Shown: positions 26,362 through 34,596 of the stretch, piece by piece | How the letters are laid out: every line of letters begins with the position of its first letter | Position numbering within the stretch: the stretch's first letter is position 1 | NCBI GenBank assembly: GCA_964401845.1 | Contig: CAYOAD010000002.1 | Span: 1 to 62,728, forward strand | Length of the DNA: 62,728 nt | DNA from: CAYFKJ01 sp964401845 | Lineage (GTDB): Bacteria; Pseudomonadota; Alphaproteobacteria; UBA2966 | Direction of reading: 5' to 3' | Notes under the pieces: generated by a model | Seen by the model: only the letters and a program-made list of their open reading frames with translations | Databases searched by the model: none | Told to the model about the DNA's origin: nothing | Translations under genes and position numbers: made by a program

Positions 26362-26993
26362 CGGCCGGATCCTCCCGTTGAGCACAAGTAGCCGACGACG
26401 ACGTCGACGGCGTGCTCAAGACGATCAGCCAAAGCCCGCTCGGTTGTCAACTTCCGACCGAAAATCGCCCCCAGGGTGGCCGCATTGGAAAGATAAAAAT
26501 ATCCCAGCCCGGCGATGGTGACATAGAGCTGCACCGGATCCACCTTGGCGCGGAAGACCCCTGCCGTCACGCCTCGTTCCAGCACTTCTGCGATGCGGTC
26601 GACCATGGGCGAATGCATGGCCTGGATACGTTCCGAGCGCTGGACATGGACCGCGCCGTATAGGTTTGCGTCGTTCAGCAGACTGATGAATTCGGGGTTT
26701 TCGAGGTAGTAGTTGAAAGTGTAGGTCACCAGCTTGCGGATGGCCTCGAGGGGTTCCAGGTCCTCCAGGTGAAGCTCCGCCTCATGGCCGCGGATCTGGG
26801 CGTAGGCCTCCTCCATGACGGCGGTGTAGAGGTCGTCCTTGTTGCCGAAATAGTGGTATAACATGCGCTTGTTGGCGCCGGCCCGCTCGGCAATGGCGTC
26901 GACGCGCGCCCCGCCCAGGCCCTTGGCCGCAAACTCGGCGGTCGCGGCCTTGAGGATCAGCGATTTGGTCTCATCGGGTTTGCGCCGCGCCAC
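26358..26993 (-). CDS. TetR/AcrR family transcriptional regulator
   Basis: 211 residues from a GTG start. The N-terminal helix-turn-helix is standard: SLILKAATAEFAAKGLGGAR, VDAIAERAGANKRMLYHYFG and NKDDLYTAVM. The C-terminal ligand domain (YTFNYYLENPEFISLLNDAN onward) resembles the RutR-like group. It is the first gene of the catabolic unit and overlaps the next gene by 4 bp, so the regulator is co-transcribed with the enzymes it presumably represses. A palindrome just upstream (27042-27057) is the likely autoregulatory site. Confidence 0.9.
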   Translation of the reverse strand: MARRKPDETKSLILKAATAEFAAKGLGGARVDAIAERAGANKRMLYHYFGNKDDLYTAVMEEAYAQIRGHEAELHLEDLEPLEAIRKLVTYTFNYYLENPEFISLLNDANLYGAVHVQRSERIQAMHSPMVDRIAEVLERGVTAGVFRAKVDPVQLYVTIAGLGYFYLSNAATLGAIFGRKLTTERALADRLEHAVDVVVGYLCSTGGSGR

Positions 26994-27041
26994 GTCCGTT
27001 CCATCCCGTTTTAGGTGCCAAATTCGACCGAATTCGAACAG

Positions 27042-27090
27042 GTAACCGTTTGGTTACTTTACCAGTACCCTGTTCGAAATAGCCTGTCAA
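27042..27090 (-). promoter_or_regulatory. TetR-operon promoter with GTAACC-N4-GGTTAC operator
   Basis: On the minus strand a perfect TTGACA (27090-27085) is followed 17 bp on by a weak -10 (27067-27062), and then by a perfect 6+6 palindrome at 27042-27057 covering the start-site region. The same half-sites with the same 4-bp spacer recur at 35675-35690. Confidence 0.6.
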
Positions 27091-27200
27091 CGGCGATCCC
27101 TTTCTCAGCCAGATTATCCTAGTCAATGGCCCGGTATGGGCGTACAAGACGGGGGCGCGGAACCGCCGGTCTCCGCGCTGTTTTTTTGGGGGAATCGGCC

Positions 27201-28115
27201 ATGTCCGATAGTGCTGAGATCAGGGACGACCGGCCCATGGCGGGCATCGGCTACATTGTCCTTTCGATGGCGACGATGGCGTCCCTCGACGCCGTCGCCA
27301 AGCACCTCGTGGCCACCCTGCCGGTGATGGAAATGCTGGCGCTGCGCGGCATCGTCATGTGTCTCATCCTGCTGGTCTGGTTGCCCAAGGCGGGCGGTTT
27401 GCGCCATCTCAGGACCGGCAAGCCCTGGGGCCACGTGCGGCGCACGGGCTATTCGCTGGCGGCACCGCTGCTGTTTTTCACCGCGATCCGCGACCTGCCG
27501 CTGGCCGACATTACGGTCCTGGTCTTCGGAGGCAGTTTTTTTATGACGGCGCTGTCGGTTCCCTTGCTGGGAGAGCGCGTCGGATTGTTTCGCTGGACGG
27601 CCATCGGCATCGGCTTTACCGGCGTCATCATCGCCGCCCAGCCGACCGGCGAGAACTTCGGCTTCATGACCTTCATCGCCATTTCCGCCAGTGTCGCCTA
27701 CGCCATGTTGGTGATCGAAACCCGCCGCCTGGGTGGGTCGGAATCGGCCTACACCATGACGTTCTACACCACTTTCGGTGTCGCGGGCGCCATGTGCCTA
27801 GCCACGCCCTTCGTCTGGGTGCCCGTGGCGGCAGAATCATGGCCCTGGCTGATTGCCCTCGCGGTCCTGGCGCTGAGCGGCCACGTCCTGCTCGCCAAAG
27901 CCTTCATGCTGGCGCCGGTCAGCACCATCGCGCCTTTCGAGTACACCTCCCTGGTGTGGGCGGCGATCTTCGGCTACTACATCTTCGATGAAATCCCGGG
28001 CAGCAACGTCTGGCTGGGCGCCGCCATCATCATTGCCGCCGGCATTTTCATCGTCCAGCGCGAAGCCAAGCTGACGCGATCCAAAAAACCAACGCAGCCG
28101 ACAATCGCCGACTGA
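27201..28115 (+). CDS. DMT superfamily (EamA) transporter
   Basis: 304 residues from ATG 27201, which has GGGGGAA before it; the longer reading from 27126 lacks such a site. About ten hydrophobic spans in two EamA repeats: MASLDAVAKHLVATLPVMEM starts the first repeat, YSLAAPLLFFTAIRDLPLAD and LPLADITVLVFGGSFFMTA are typical, and the second repeat ends at AAIIIAAGIFIVQREA. Probable metabolite exporter. It starts a plus-strand run that continues with the SLC13 carrier after 63 bp. Confidence 0.88.
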   Translation: MSDSAEIRDDRPMAGIGYIVLSMATMASLDAVAKHLVATLPVMEMLALRGIVMCLILLVWLPKAGGLRHLRTGKPWGHVRRTGYSLAAPLLFFTAIRDLPLADITVLVFGGSFFMTALSVPLLGERVGLFRWTAIGIGFTGVIIAAQPTGENFGFMTFIAISASVAYAMLVIETRRLGGSESAYTMTFYTTFGVAGAMCLATPFVWVPVAAESWPWLIALAVLALSGHVLLAKAFMLAPVSTIAPFEYTSLVWAAIFGYYIFDEIPGSNVWLGAAIIIAAGIFIVQREAKLTRSKKPTQPTIAD

Positions 28116-28178
28116 TCGTCTATTCTGGCCCCGACGACAATTCGGCTTAGTATTTTTTAGGACGTTCAAAGGGCGGGG

Positions 28179-30041
28179 ATGGACGTGGGCTCAGTTGCGG
28201 CGAACATACCGAACGAGACGGCGATGTGGGTAACCTTTGCCGCCATCGGCACCGCCCTCGTGCTCTATGCCATCGAACGCATCGCCGTCGAAGTCACTTC
28301 CATCGTCATCATCTGCCTTTTGCTGGTCTATTTTTCGCTTTTCCCGATAGCCGATGCGGCGGGCGCAAACCTATTGGGTCCGGAGCGCCTGCTGGCGGGC
28401 TTCGCCAACCCCGCCCTGTTGACCGTGCTGGCGCTGCTGGTAATGGGCCAAGGCATGGTACGAACGGGTATCCTGGAGCGCGGGGCGCAATTCGTATTGC
28501 GTTTCGGCGACGGCAGTCCACTTATCCCCATCGCTATCGCCTTCGTCGCCGTGCTGGTTATCAGTGCTTTTCTCAACAACATCCCCGTGGTCGTCATCTT
28601 CATCCCCATCATGCAAACGCTGGCCACCAAACTGGGCCAGCACGAAAGCAAGATCATGATGGGTTTGAGTTTCGCCGCCGTGTTGGGCGGCATGACGACC
28701 CTGATCGGGTCCGGCACCAATCTGCTGGTGTCCGGCGCGCTCGTGAACCTCGGCGAACAGGGCTTCAGCTTTTTCAGCTTCACCGTCCCTGGACTGATGC
28801 TTGCAGGCGTGGGGTTGATCTACGTCATCTTCATCAATCCGCTTTTCCTGCCGGACCGAACCTCGCTCGCCAGCCGCATCCTGGCCCGGTCGAGCAAGTC
28901 TTTTTTCACCCAGATCGAGGTCGAATACGGCCACCGGCTGGTCGGCGCCGACGTCCACGGCAGTTTCATCGAAGGCCTACCGGGCTTGAGGATCAGGCGT
29001 ATTCTGCGCGGCGACCGCACGCTGGTGCCGCCCTTCACGAATACCGTCGTGGAGCGCGGCGACCACCTGCTGGTGGTGGGCCAGCGGGCGGACCTGATCG
29101 AGGCCACGGCGACGGAACCCGAATTGCTGCAAGCGGCGACGGGCTTGGGCAAGATCGCCGCCAGCCAAGCCGAACCGACATTCCGCGAACGCTCGGTGGC
29201 CGAGGTCATGATCGCGCCCTATTCAAAGCTGATAGGCCGACATATCGGCCGGGCGGGATTTCAGCGCCGTTCACGCTGCAACGTTTTGGGCATCGAACGG
29301 CGCAATCAGGTCTACCGCAGCCGCATGTCCGAAGTGCCGCTGGAAGCCGGCGACGTGCTCCTGATCATGGGGCGGGACGACGACATCAAGGCCCTGCGCG
29401 CCGACAACGATGTCGTGTTGATGGAATGGTCGGCGGAAGCCCTTCCCCTGTTGCACGGCGCCAAGCGAGCGACGGCAGTGTTCTTCGGGGTCATCGCATT
29501 GGCAGCCTCCGGCGTCGTACCCATCGTCGTGGCGGCGCTGATCGGGGCCATCGCCATGATCCCGCTTGGCATTCTCACTGTGCGCGAAGCGTCCCGCGCC
29601 ATCGACAGCAAGATCGTCACCATGATTCCCGCTGCCCTGGCGTTGGGCTTGGCCATGCAGGTCACCGGCGGCGCCGAGTTTCTCGCCCATCTCGTCGTTG
29701 CGGCCTTTGAGGATTTGGGCCCGACCGCGGTGCTGTCCGCCTTCTTCCTGCTCACCGCCGTGATGGCCAACATCATCAGTTCCAAGGCCTGCGCCGTGCT
29801 GTTCACGCCCATCGCCGTCGGCATCGCGCGGGAGATCGGCGTCGACCCCGTGATTTTCGCGGTGGCGGTCGTGTTCGCCGCCAACTGTGCCTTCGCCACG
29901 CCGATCGGCTATCAGACCAGCCTCCTCGTCATGGGACCAGGGCACTACCGCTTCGGCGATTTCGTCCGGGCTGGCGCGCCGCTGGTTATCCTGTTGTGGC
30001 TGGTCTTCACCTTTGCAGCCCCCTGGTATTATGGGCTATAG
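28179..30041 (+). CDS. SLC13/DASS family anion permease with two TrkA-C domains
   Basis: 620 residues. Two halves of about five to six membrane segments flank a soluble middle (about 240-430). FLNNIPVVVIFIPIMQTLA with the NNxP substrate loop is the first signature, and ANCAFATPIGYQTSLLVMG is the mirrored loop near the C-terminus. The soluble part contains two TrkA-C/RCK-C-like domains (GLRIRRILRGDRTLVPP... and SRMSEVPLEAGDVLLIMG). Such proteins carry sulfate, di- or tricarboxylates driven by Na+ or H+. The pseudouridine kinase gene starts 7 bp later, so co-transcription is likely though the functional link is unclear. Confidence 0.9.
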   Translation: MDVGSVAANIPNETAMWVTFAAIGTALVLYAIERIAVEVTSIVIICLLLVYFSLFPIADAAGANLLGPERLLAGFANPALLTVLALLVMGQGMVRTGILERGAQFVLRFGDGSPLIPIAIAFVAVLVISAFLNNIPVVVIFIPIMQTLATKLGQHESKIMMGLSFAAVLGGMTTLIGSGTNLLVSGALVNLGEQGFSFFSFTVPGLMLAGVGLIYVIFINPLFLPDRTSLASRILARSSKSFFTQIEVEYGHRLVGADVHGSFIEGLPGLRIRRILRGDRTLVPPFTNTVVERGDHLLVVGQRADLIEATATEPELLQAATGLGKIAASQAEPTFRERSVAEVMIAPYSKLIGRHIGRAGFQRRSRCNVLGIERRNQVYRSRMSEVPLEAGDVLLIMGRDDDIKALRADNDVVLMEWSAEALPLLHGAKRATAVFFGVIALAASGVVPIVVAALIGAIAMIPLGILTVREASRAIDSKIVTMIPAALALGLAMQVTGGAEFLAHLVVAAFEDLGPTAVLSAFFLLTAVMANIISSKACAVLFTPIAVGIAREIGVDPVIFAVAVVFAANCAFATPIGYQTSLLVMGPGHYRFGDFVRAGAPLVILLWLVFTFAAPWYYGL

Positions 30042-30048
30042 CGGATAA

Positions 30049-30930
30049 ATGGCGGAAAACGCGAACATCGACATTGCCTGCTACGGAGCGGCCTTGATCG
30101 ACATCATCGCCCATAGCCACGGGCCCTTGATGCCGGAAACATCCAACCCCGGCACGGTTTCCACCGGCGTCGGCGGCGTTGCCTTCAATGTCGCCTGCAA
30201 TCTGTCGGCGTTGGGCTCGAATACGGCTTTGGTGACCGCACTTGGGGACGATGTCGAAGGTCGCTATCTGCGGGACTCCATGAATCACCACGGCGTTGAC
30301 ACTTCGTTTCTGCCGCCGCCGGATGGCCGCAGCACCGGCCGTTACGTCGCCGTTGAAAACGCTTATGGCGAACTGTCGGTCGCCATATCCGACACCACCG
30401 CGCTGGAACAATTGACCGCGCGCGAACTCCGGCCGCCGATGCAGGCGCTGGCGCAAGCCGGTCTGTGGTTTGTCGACGCCAACCTGTTGTCCGAGGTCAT
30501 CCTCGCCATCGCCGTCAACAAGCCGCGCCCACCGCTGGCCGTCGATGCCGTTTCGGTCGCCAAAGCGGTGAGGCTGAAGGCCTCTCTCAAGGCGGCGGAT
30601 TATCTTTTCTGCAACCTCTCCGAAGCAGGCGCCATCCTCGACAAGAAGTTCAGGCAGGCGGCCGAAGCCGTCGAGCTGTTCGCCGAGGCCGGCGTCGCCC
30701 ACGCCGTCGTCACAGACGGACCGCGCCCCGTCGCCGTTTCGGATGGTGCGGAAGTCCATGAGATAAAGGTGCCGGCCGTCGAGGTTCATTCGGTCAACGG
30801 CGCCGGCGATTCTCTAATCGCAGCCACGCTGAACCGCATCCAAGCGGGCGACCCCCTGGCCGCCGCCGTCGAACGCGGTATCGAAACGGCCCGGCGCACC
30901 ATCAATTCCAACTCCCCCTTCGTCGCATAG
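30049..30930 (+). CDS. psuK: PfkB-family carbohydrate kinase, probable pseudouridine kinase
   Basis: 293 residues. Ribokinase fold: STGVGGVAFNVACNLSALG is the first PfkB signature (substrate Gly-Gly and Asn), and VNGAGDSLIAATLNRIQAG is the second, holding the anion hole and catalytic Asp. The following gene, 8 bp downstream, is an unmistakable pseudouridine-5'-phosphate glycosidase, whose usual partner is the PfkB kinase PsuK; on that basis pseudouridine is the most likely substrate. Product would be pseudouridine-5'-phosphate in the cytosol. Confidence 0.85.
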   Translation: MAENANIDIACYGAALIDIIAHSHGPLMPETSNPGTVSTGVGGVAFNVACNLSALGSNTALVTALGDDVEGRYLRDSMNHHGVDTSFLPPPDGRSTGRYVAVENAYGELSVAISDTTALEQLTARELRPPMQALAQAGLWFVDANLLSEVILAIAVNKPRPPLAVDAVSVAKAVRLKASLKAADYLFCNLSEAGAILDKKFRQAAEAVELFAEAGVAHAVVTDGPRPVAVSDGAEVHEIKVPAVEVHSVNGAGDSLIAATLNRIQAGDPLAAAVERGIETARRTINSNSPFVA

Positions 30931-30938
30931 AAAAGTCC

Positions 30939-31862
30939 ATGACAGCCAATTTCGAACAATATCTCGCTTATTCGGCGGAGGTGCGCGCCGCGCGGGACGA
31001 AGGCCGCCCGCTCGTCGCACTGGAGAGCACCATCGTCACCCACGGCATGCCCTGGCCGCAAAATGTCGAAACCGCGCGCAGCGTCGAAGCCGATATTCGG
31101 AGCGCCGGCGCCGTGCCCGCGACTGTCGCCGTGATCGACGGCATGATTCGCGTCGGCCTGGAAGACGAAACGCTTGTGGAACTGGCCCAGGCCGAAGGCG
31201 TAATGAAACTTTCGCGGGCCGATCTCGCACTGGTGGTCGCGGCCGGCCGTACGGGCTCGACCACCGTTGCCGCGACAATGATCTGCGCCCACCTCGCAGG
31301 AATCGAGGTCTTCGCCACCGGTGGCATCGGCGGCGTCCATCGCGGCGCGGAACTGAGTTTCGACGTTTCCGCCGACTTGGAGGAACTTGCCGCGACGCCT
31401 GTGCTCGTCGTGGCGGCCGGCGCCAAGGCCATCCTCGACATCGCCAAAACGCTGGAATACCTGGAAACCAAGGGCGTACCGGTGGTGGGCTACCGCACGG
31501 ACGATTTTCCCGCCTTTTGGTCGTGTTCGTCCGGGCTGGCCGCGCCGTTGCGGCTGGACGACCCGGCGGAGATCGCGGAGGCCTTCCATGTTCGGCGCGA
31601 ACTCGGCATGGCGGGCGGCATGCTGGTGGCCAATCCGATCCCGGCAAGCGACGAAATTCCCGCCACCGTAATCTCCCCCATCATCGAGCAAGCGTTGACA
31701 CAAACCGATGGCGAAGGCGTGGCCGGAAAAGACGTGACCCCCTACGTTCTGGGCCGCATCTTCGAACTCACGGACGGCAGGAGCCTGAGCGCCAACGTCG
31801 CGTTGGTGCGAAACAACGCCCGCCTCGCCGCCGAAATCGCAATCAGGAGCAAGAAATCGTGA
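30939..31862 (+). CDS. psuG: Pseudouridine-5'-phosphate glycosidase
   Basis: 307 residues, normal family length. Signature segments include ALESTIVTHGMPWPQNVETA, VAVIDGMIRVGL, KLSRADLALV, GSTTVAATMICAHLAGIEVF, ATGGIGGVHRGAE (active-site loop) and VLVVAAGAKAILDI with its Lys. It reversibly splits pseudouridine-5'-phosphate into uracil and ribose-5-phosphate. The stop overlaps the next start as GTGA, so translation of the MetE-like gene is coupled to it. Confidence 0.93.
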   Translation: MTANFEQYLAYSAEVRAARDEGRPLVALESTIVTHGMPWPQNVETARSVEADIRSAGAVPATVAVIDGMIRVGLEDETLVELAQAEGVMKLSRADLALVVAAGRTGSTTVAATMICAHLAGIEVFATGGIGGVHRGAELSFDVSADLEELAATPVLVVAAGAKAILDIAKTLEYLETKGVPVVGYRTDDFPAFWSCSSGLAAPLRLDDPAEIAEAFHVRRELGMAGGMLVANPIPASDEIPATVISPIIEQALTQTDGEGVAGKDVTPYVLGRIFELTDGRSLSANVALVRNNARLAAEIAIRSKKS

Positions 31863-32866
31863 CCGAACCGCAAATCCTCACTACCGTCGTCGGATCGTAT
31901 CCCGTGCCCGACTGGCTGGCCGCCCACCCCACCGAGCAAGGCCTGATCGATGCCACGCGGGTGGTGCTGCACACGCAAGAGAAGGCCGGCATCGATGTGG
32001 TGTGCGACGGCGAACTTTACCGCTTCGACATCAACCATCCCGAAACCAACGGCATGATCGAGTATTTCACCCGCCCCATGGGCGGCATCCGCTCCGAGGT
32101 GACGTTCGAGGAACTGCTGGATTACCGCAGCCAACCCGGCATGGGCTTCCGCCGCCGCCCGCCGGGCATCGTCGACGGCCCCATCACCAGCGGCACGCTC
32201 GACCTGCCGGAAGCCTGCCGCCGCGCCGCGGGGCTGGCCACCAAACCGCTGAAATTCACCCTGACCGGCCCGCACATGTTGGCCAAGACACTGGTCAACA
32301 ACCGCTATGACGACCTGCCCGCTCTGACGGACGCCATCGCCGACGTGCTGGCCGAACAAGTGCGCCATCTCGATGCCGACATCGTCCAGGTCGACGAGGC
32401 CAACTTGCCGGGCAGCCCCGATGAGTGGCAGTGGGCGTCGGACGCCATCAACAAAGTCCTCAATGCCGTCAAGACGACGCCCGCCGTGCATCTGTGTTTC
32501 GGCAACTACGGTGGCCAGAGCATCCAATCGGGCAGCTGGAAACAGCTGATGGACTACCTCAACAGCCTGCACACCGACCACATCGTGATGGAAATGGCCC
32601 ACCGGCCCCTCGAAGAATTGGCCGCGTTCAAGGAACTGCGGCCCGAAATCGGCCTCGGCCTCGGCGTCGTCGACGTCAAGGCGACGGTGGTCGAAAGCGC
32701 CGACCAGGTCGCCCGCGCCATCGAACGGGCCGAGGACGCGCTGGGCCGGGGCCGGGTGCGCTACATCCACCCGGACTGCGGCTTCTGGATGCTCAAACGC
32801 TCCATTGCCGATGGCAAAATCAGAGCGCTGGTCGAGGGCCGGGATTTGTACGAGGGCCGGGCGTAA
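31859..32866 (+). CDS. Cobalamin-independent methionine synthase (MetE C-terminal-like) family protein
   Basis: 335 residues from a GTG at 31859 that overlaps the psuG stop by 4 bp and has AGGAG about 10 bases upstream. It contains only the catalytic C-terminal barrel of MetE. Zinc ligands look intact: His and Cys in AVHLCFGNYGG, Glu in VMEMAHRPLEE, Cys in YIHPDCGFWM. The N-terminus TTVVGSYPVPDWL and VCDGELYRFD also fit. Short MetE-like proteins transfer methyl groups between thiols and donors other than folate, or have unknown roles. Coupling to pseudouridine breakdown is unexplained. Confidence 0.86.
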   Translation: MTEPQILTTVVGSYPVPDWLAAHPTEQGLIDATRVVLHTQEKAGIDVVCDGELYRFDINHPETNGMIEYFTRPMGGIRSEVTFEELLDYRSQPGMGFRRRPPGIVDGPITSGTLDLPEACRRAAGLATKPLKFTLTGPHMLAKTLVNNRYDDLPALTDAIADVLAEQVRHLDADIVQVDEANLPGSPDEWQWASDAINKVLNAVKTTPAVHLCFGNYGGQSIQSGSWKQLMDYLNSLHTDHIVMEMAHRPLEELAAFKELRPEIGLGLGVVDVKATVVESADQVARAIERAEDALGRGRVRYIHPDCGFWMLKRSIADGKIRALVEGRDLYEGRA

Positions 32867-32930
32867 TTAAATGGTGACAGGTACACTTTTTCTAAATTTG
32901 AAAAAGTGTACCTGTCACCATTTAATTACG
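32862..32930. repeat. Perfect 31-bp inverted repeat (7-nt loop), likely bidirectional terminator/REP element
   Basis: Arms 32862-32892 and 32900-32930 are exact reverse complements around a loop of 7 nt. It fills the 65-bp gap between two convergent genes and even includes the stop codon region of the MetE-like gene. The core GGTGACAGGTACACTTTTTC looks like the GGGGACA-type palindromes linked to RAYT transposases. T/A runs flanking the tip may help termination on either strand. Confidence 0.92.
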
Positions 32931-32931
32931 C

Positions 32932-33696
32932 CTACTCCATGCCCAATAATTTGTAGATCCGCCGGGTGTAGACGCCGAACTTCTCGTGCGTTTTCATGTC
33001 GAGCGTGCGGGGATAGTCAAGTTCGATGGCGAAGTTGTCCGCCATGCGGGCGGGGCCCGACGTCAGCACGGCACAGCGGGAACCGAGAAGGACCGCTTCC
33101 TGGATAGAGTGCGTGACGAAGATGATGGTCTTCTTGCTTTCCGACCAGATGCGCAGCAGTTCGAGGTTCATCTTTTCCCGGGTCAGCGCGTCGAGCGCGC
33201 CGAACGGTTCGTCCATCAGGATCAGTTTGGGATCGTGCACCAACGCGCGGGCGATGGCGGCGCGTTGCTGCATGCCGCCTGAGAGCTCGTAGGGATAACT
33301 GTTCTCGAAGCCTTCCAAGCCGACCATCTGCAGCAAATCGCGGGCGCGTTCGCGGCTTTCAGCCATGGGCAGGCCAAGAATTTCGGCCGGCAGTAGGACG
33401 TTGTCGACGATCTTGCGCCACTTCAGAAGCAGCGATTGCTGGAACACCATGCCGACGTCGCGGCCGGCTTCGAAGGTGTTGCCGTTGCCGCCGATGCGGA
33501 CGGTACCGTCGTTGTGGTCGTGCAGACCCGCAAGAATTTTCAGCACCGTCGTCTTGCCGCAGCCCGAGGGGCCGACGAGCGAAATCAGCTCCCCAATCTC
33601 GACATCCAGGGTAACATCCGAAACGGCTAGGAATTCCTGCCCCCGGCTGCGGTAGACCTTGCTGACCCCTTCTAGATGGATAAAAGGCTGGGTCAT
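32932..33696 (-). CDS. ABC transporter ATP-binding protein (nitrate/sulfonate/taurine type)
   Basis: 254 residues. Walker A GPSGCGKTTVLK, Q-loop VGMVFQQSLLLKW, signature LSGGMQQRAAIARAL, Walker B LILMDEPFGALD and H-loop FVTHSIQEA are all present. This subfamily works with NMT1/SsuA-type binding proteins. Its start overlaps the permease stop by 4 bp (ATGA). With the permease and the binding protein at 35773 it makes a full importer, split by the DHDPS-family gene. Confidence 0.94.
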   Translation of the reverse strand: MTQPFIHLEGVSKVYRSRGQEFLAVSDVTLDVEIGELISLVGPSGCGKTTVLKILAGLHDHNDGTVRIGGNGNTFEAGRDVGMVFQQSLLLKWRKIVDNVLLPAEILGLPMAESRERARDLLQMVGLEGFENSYPYELSGGMQQRAAIARALVHDPKLILMDEPFGALDALTREKMNLELLRIWSESKKTIIFVTHSIQEAVLLGSRCAVLTSGPARMADNFAIELDYPRTLDMKTHEKFGVYTRRIYKLLGME

Positions 33697-34466
33697 GCGC
33701 TGGTCTCCACCCGGGCGTCGGATTTGACGAAGATGCGCTCAAGCGCGATGACGATGCCGTAGAGCACGACGCCGACCAGGGTGATCATGAGGACGGCCAT
33801 GAACATGGCAGGCGTGTCGAGATCGACCTGGACCTGCAGCATGAGGTAGCCGAGCCCTTCTTCCGAGGCGATGAATTCGCCGACGATGGCGCCGGCCACG
33901 GCCAGCACCACGGCCACCTTCATGCCGGAAAAAATGTAGGGCAGCGAGCCCGGCAGCTGGATCTTGGTGAATATCTGCCAGCGCGATCCGTTGAGCGAGC
34001 GCACCAGGTCGAGGAGATCGGGTTCGACCTCCTGCAGGCCGCGGGTCGTGGTGATCAGGATGGGCAGGAAGCAGATCGTGAAGGCGATGATGATGTTGGG
34101 ACCCAAACCGTAGTCGAACCAGACGATGAACAGCGGACCCAGCGCCACTTTGGGGATCATGTTGAGGCTGACCACCAGCGGCATGAGGAATTCGGCGAAC
34201 AACGTGAACCAGGAAAACAAGAGCGCCAGGCCGACGCCCACGACCACGGCCAGGATGTAGCCGCCGAACACCTCGCCCGCCGTGATCCACGTGTTGTGGA
34301 CCCAGTTGTACTCGCCCCACAGCGCCAGCACGGTATCGGCCGGCGTCGGCATGACGTAAGCCGGTACCTCGCCCCAGACGACGAAGACGTGCCAGGCGAC
34401 GACCACCAGCAGGTGGGCGATGATGATCAGCGCCCAGCGCCAGGCATGTTCTTGAACTTTGTTCAT
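33693..34466 (-). CDS. ABC transporter permease (nitrate/sulfonate/taurine type)
   Basis: 257 residues, about six membrane segments. The cytoplasmic EAA loop is seen as SLNGSRWQIFTKIQLPGSLP, followed by AVAGAIVGEFIASEEGLGY, typical for SsuC/TauC permeases. A MetI-type importer subunit in the inner membrane, pairing with the overlapping ATPase gene. Confidence 0.92.
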   Translation of the reverse strand: MNKVQEHAWRWALIIIAHLLVVVAWHVFVVWGEVPAYVMPTPADTVLALWGEYNWVHNTWITAGEVFGGYILAVVVGVGLALLFSWFTLFAEFLMPLVVSLNMIPKVALGPLFIVWFDYGLGPNIIIAFTICFLPILITTTRGLQEVEPDLLDLVRSLNGSRWQIFTKIQLPGSLPYIFSGMKVAVVLAVAGAIVGEFIASEEGLGYLMLQVQVDLDTPAMFMAVLMITLVGVVLYGIVIALERIFVKSDARVETSA

Positions 34467-34494
34467 CGCTCTCGCCTTTATCTATCCCGTTGCA

Positions 34495-34596
34495 TCAGGA
34501 AATCCGCTCGATAACGTCTTCATCGAATTTCCAGGCCGGGTCGTCGAAGTGTACGTCATCGGCGTAGTCGCAAGCTGTTCCCTGGATGGGATCATG
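34495..34596 (-). other. Short open fragment with protein-like composition, no start codon
   Basis: In the 125-bp gap between the DHDPS-family stop and the permease start, one frame reads about 33 residues ending DDPAWKFDEDVIERIS before a stop at 34495. It has no ATG or GTG of its own. It could be a gene remnant, an alternative C-terminus reached by a frameshift, or chance. Confidence 0.25.

Noticed and set aside
28226..29710. Long 494-residue open frame inside the SLC13 gene
   Set aside because: Same strand, other frame; its composition (Arg, His, Gly, Pro rich) is typical of a GC-rich shadow, while the SLC13 frame has all family motifs.
31517..31858. Long N-terminal extension of the MetE-like protein
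   Set aside because: The extension overlaps psuG in another frame and is Arg-rich; the GTG at 31859 with AGGAG and a 4-bp overlap is a better start.
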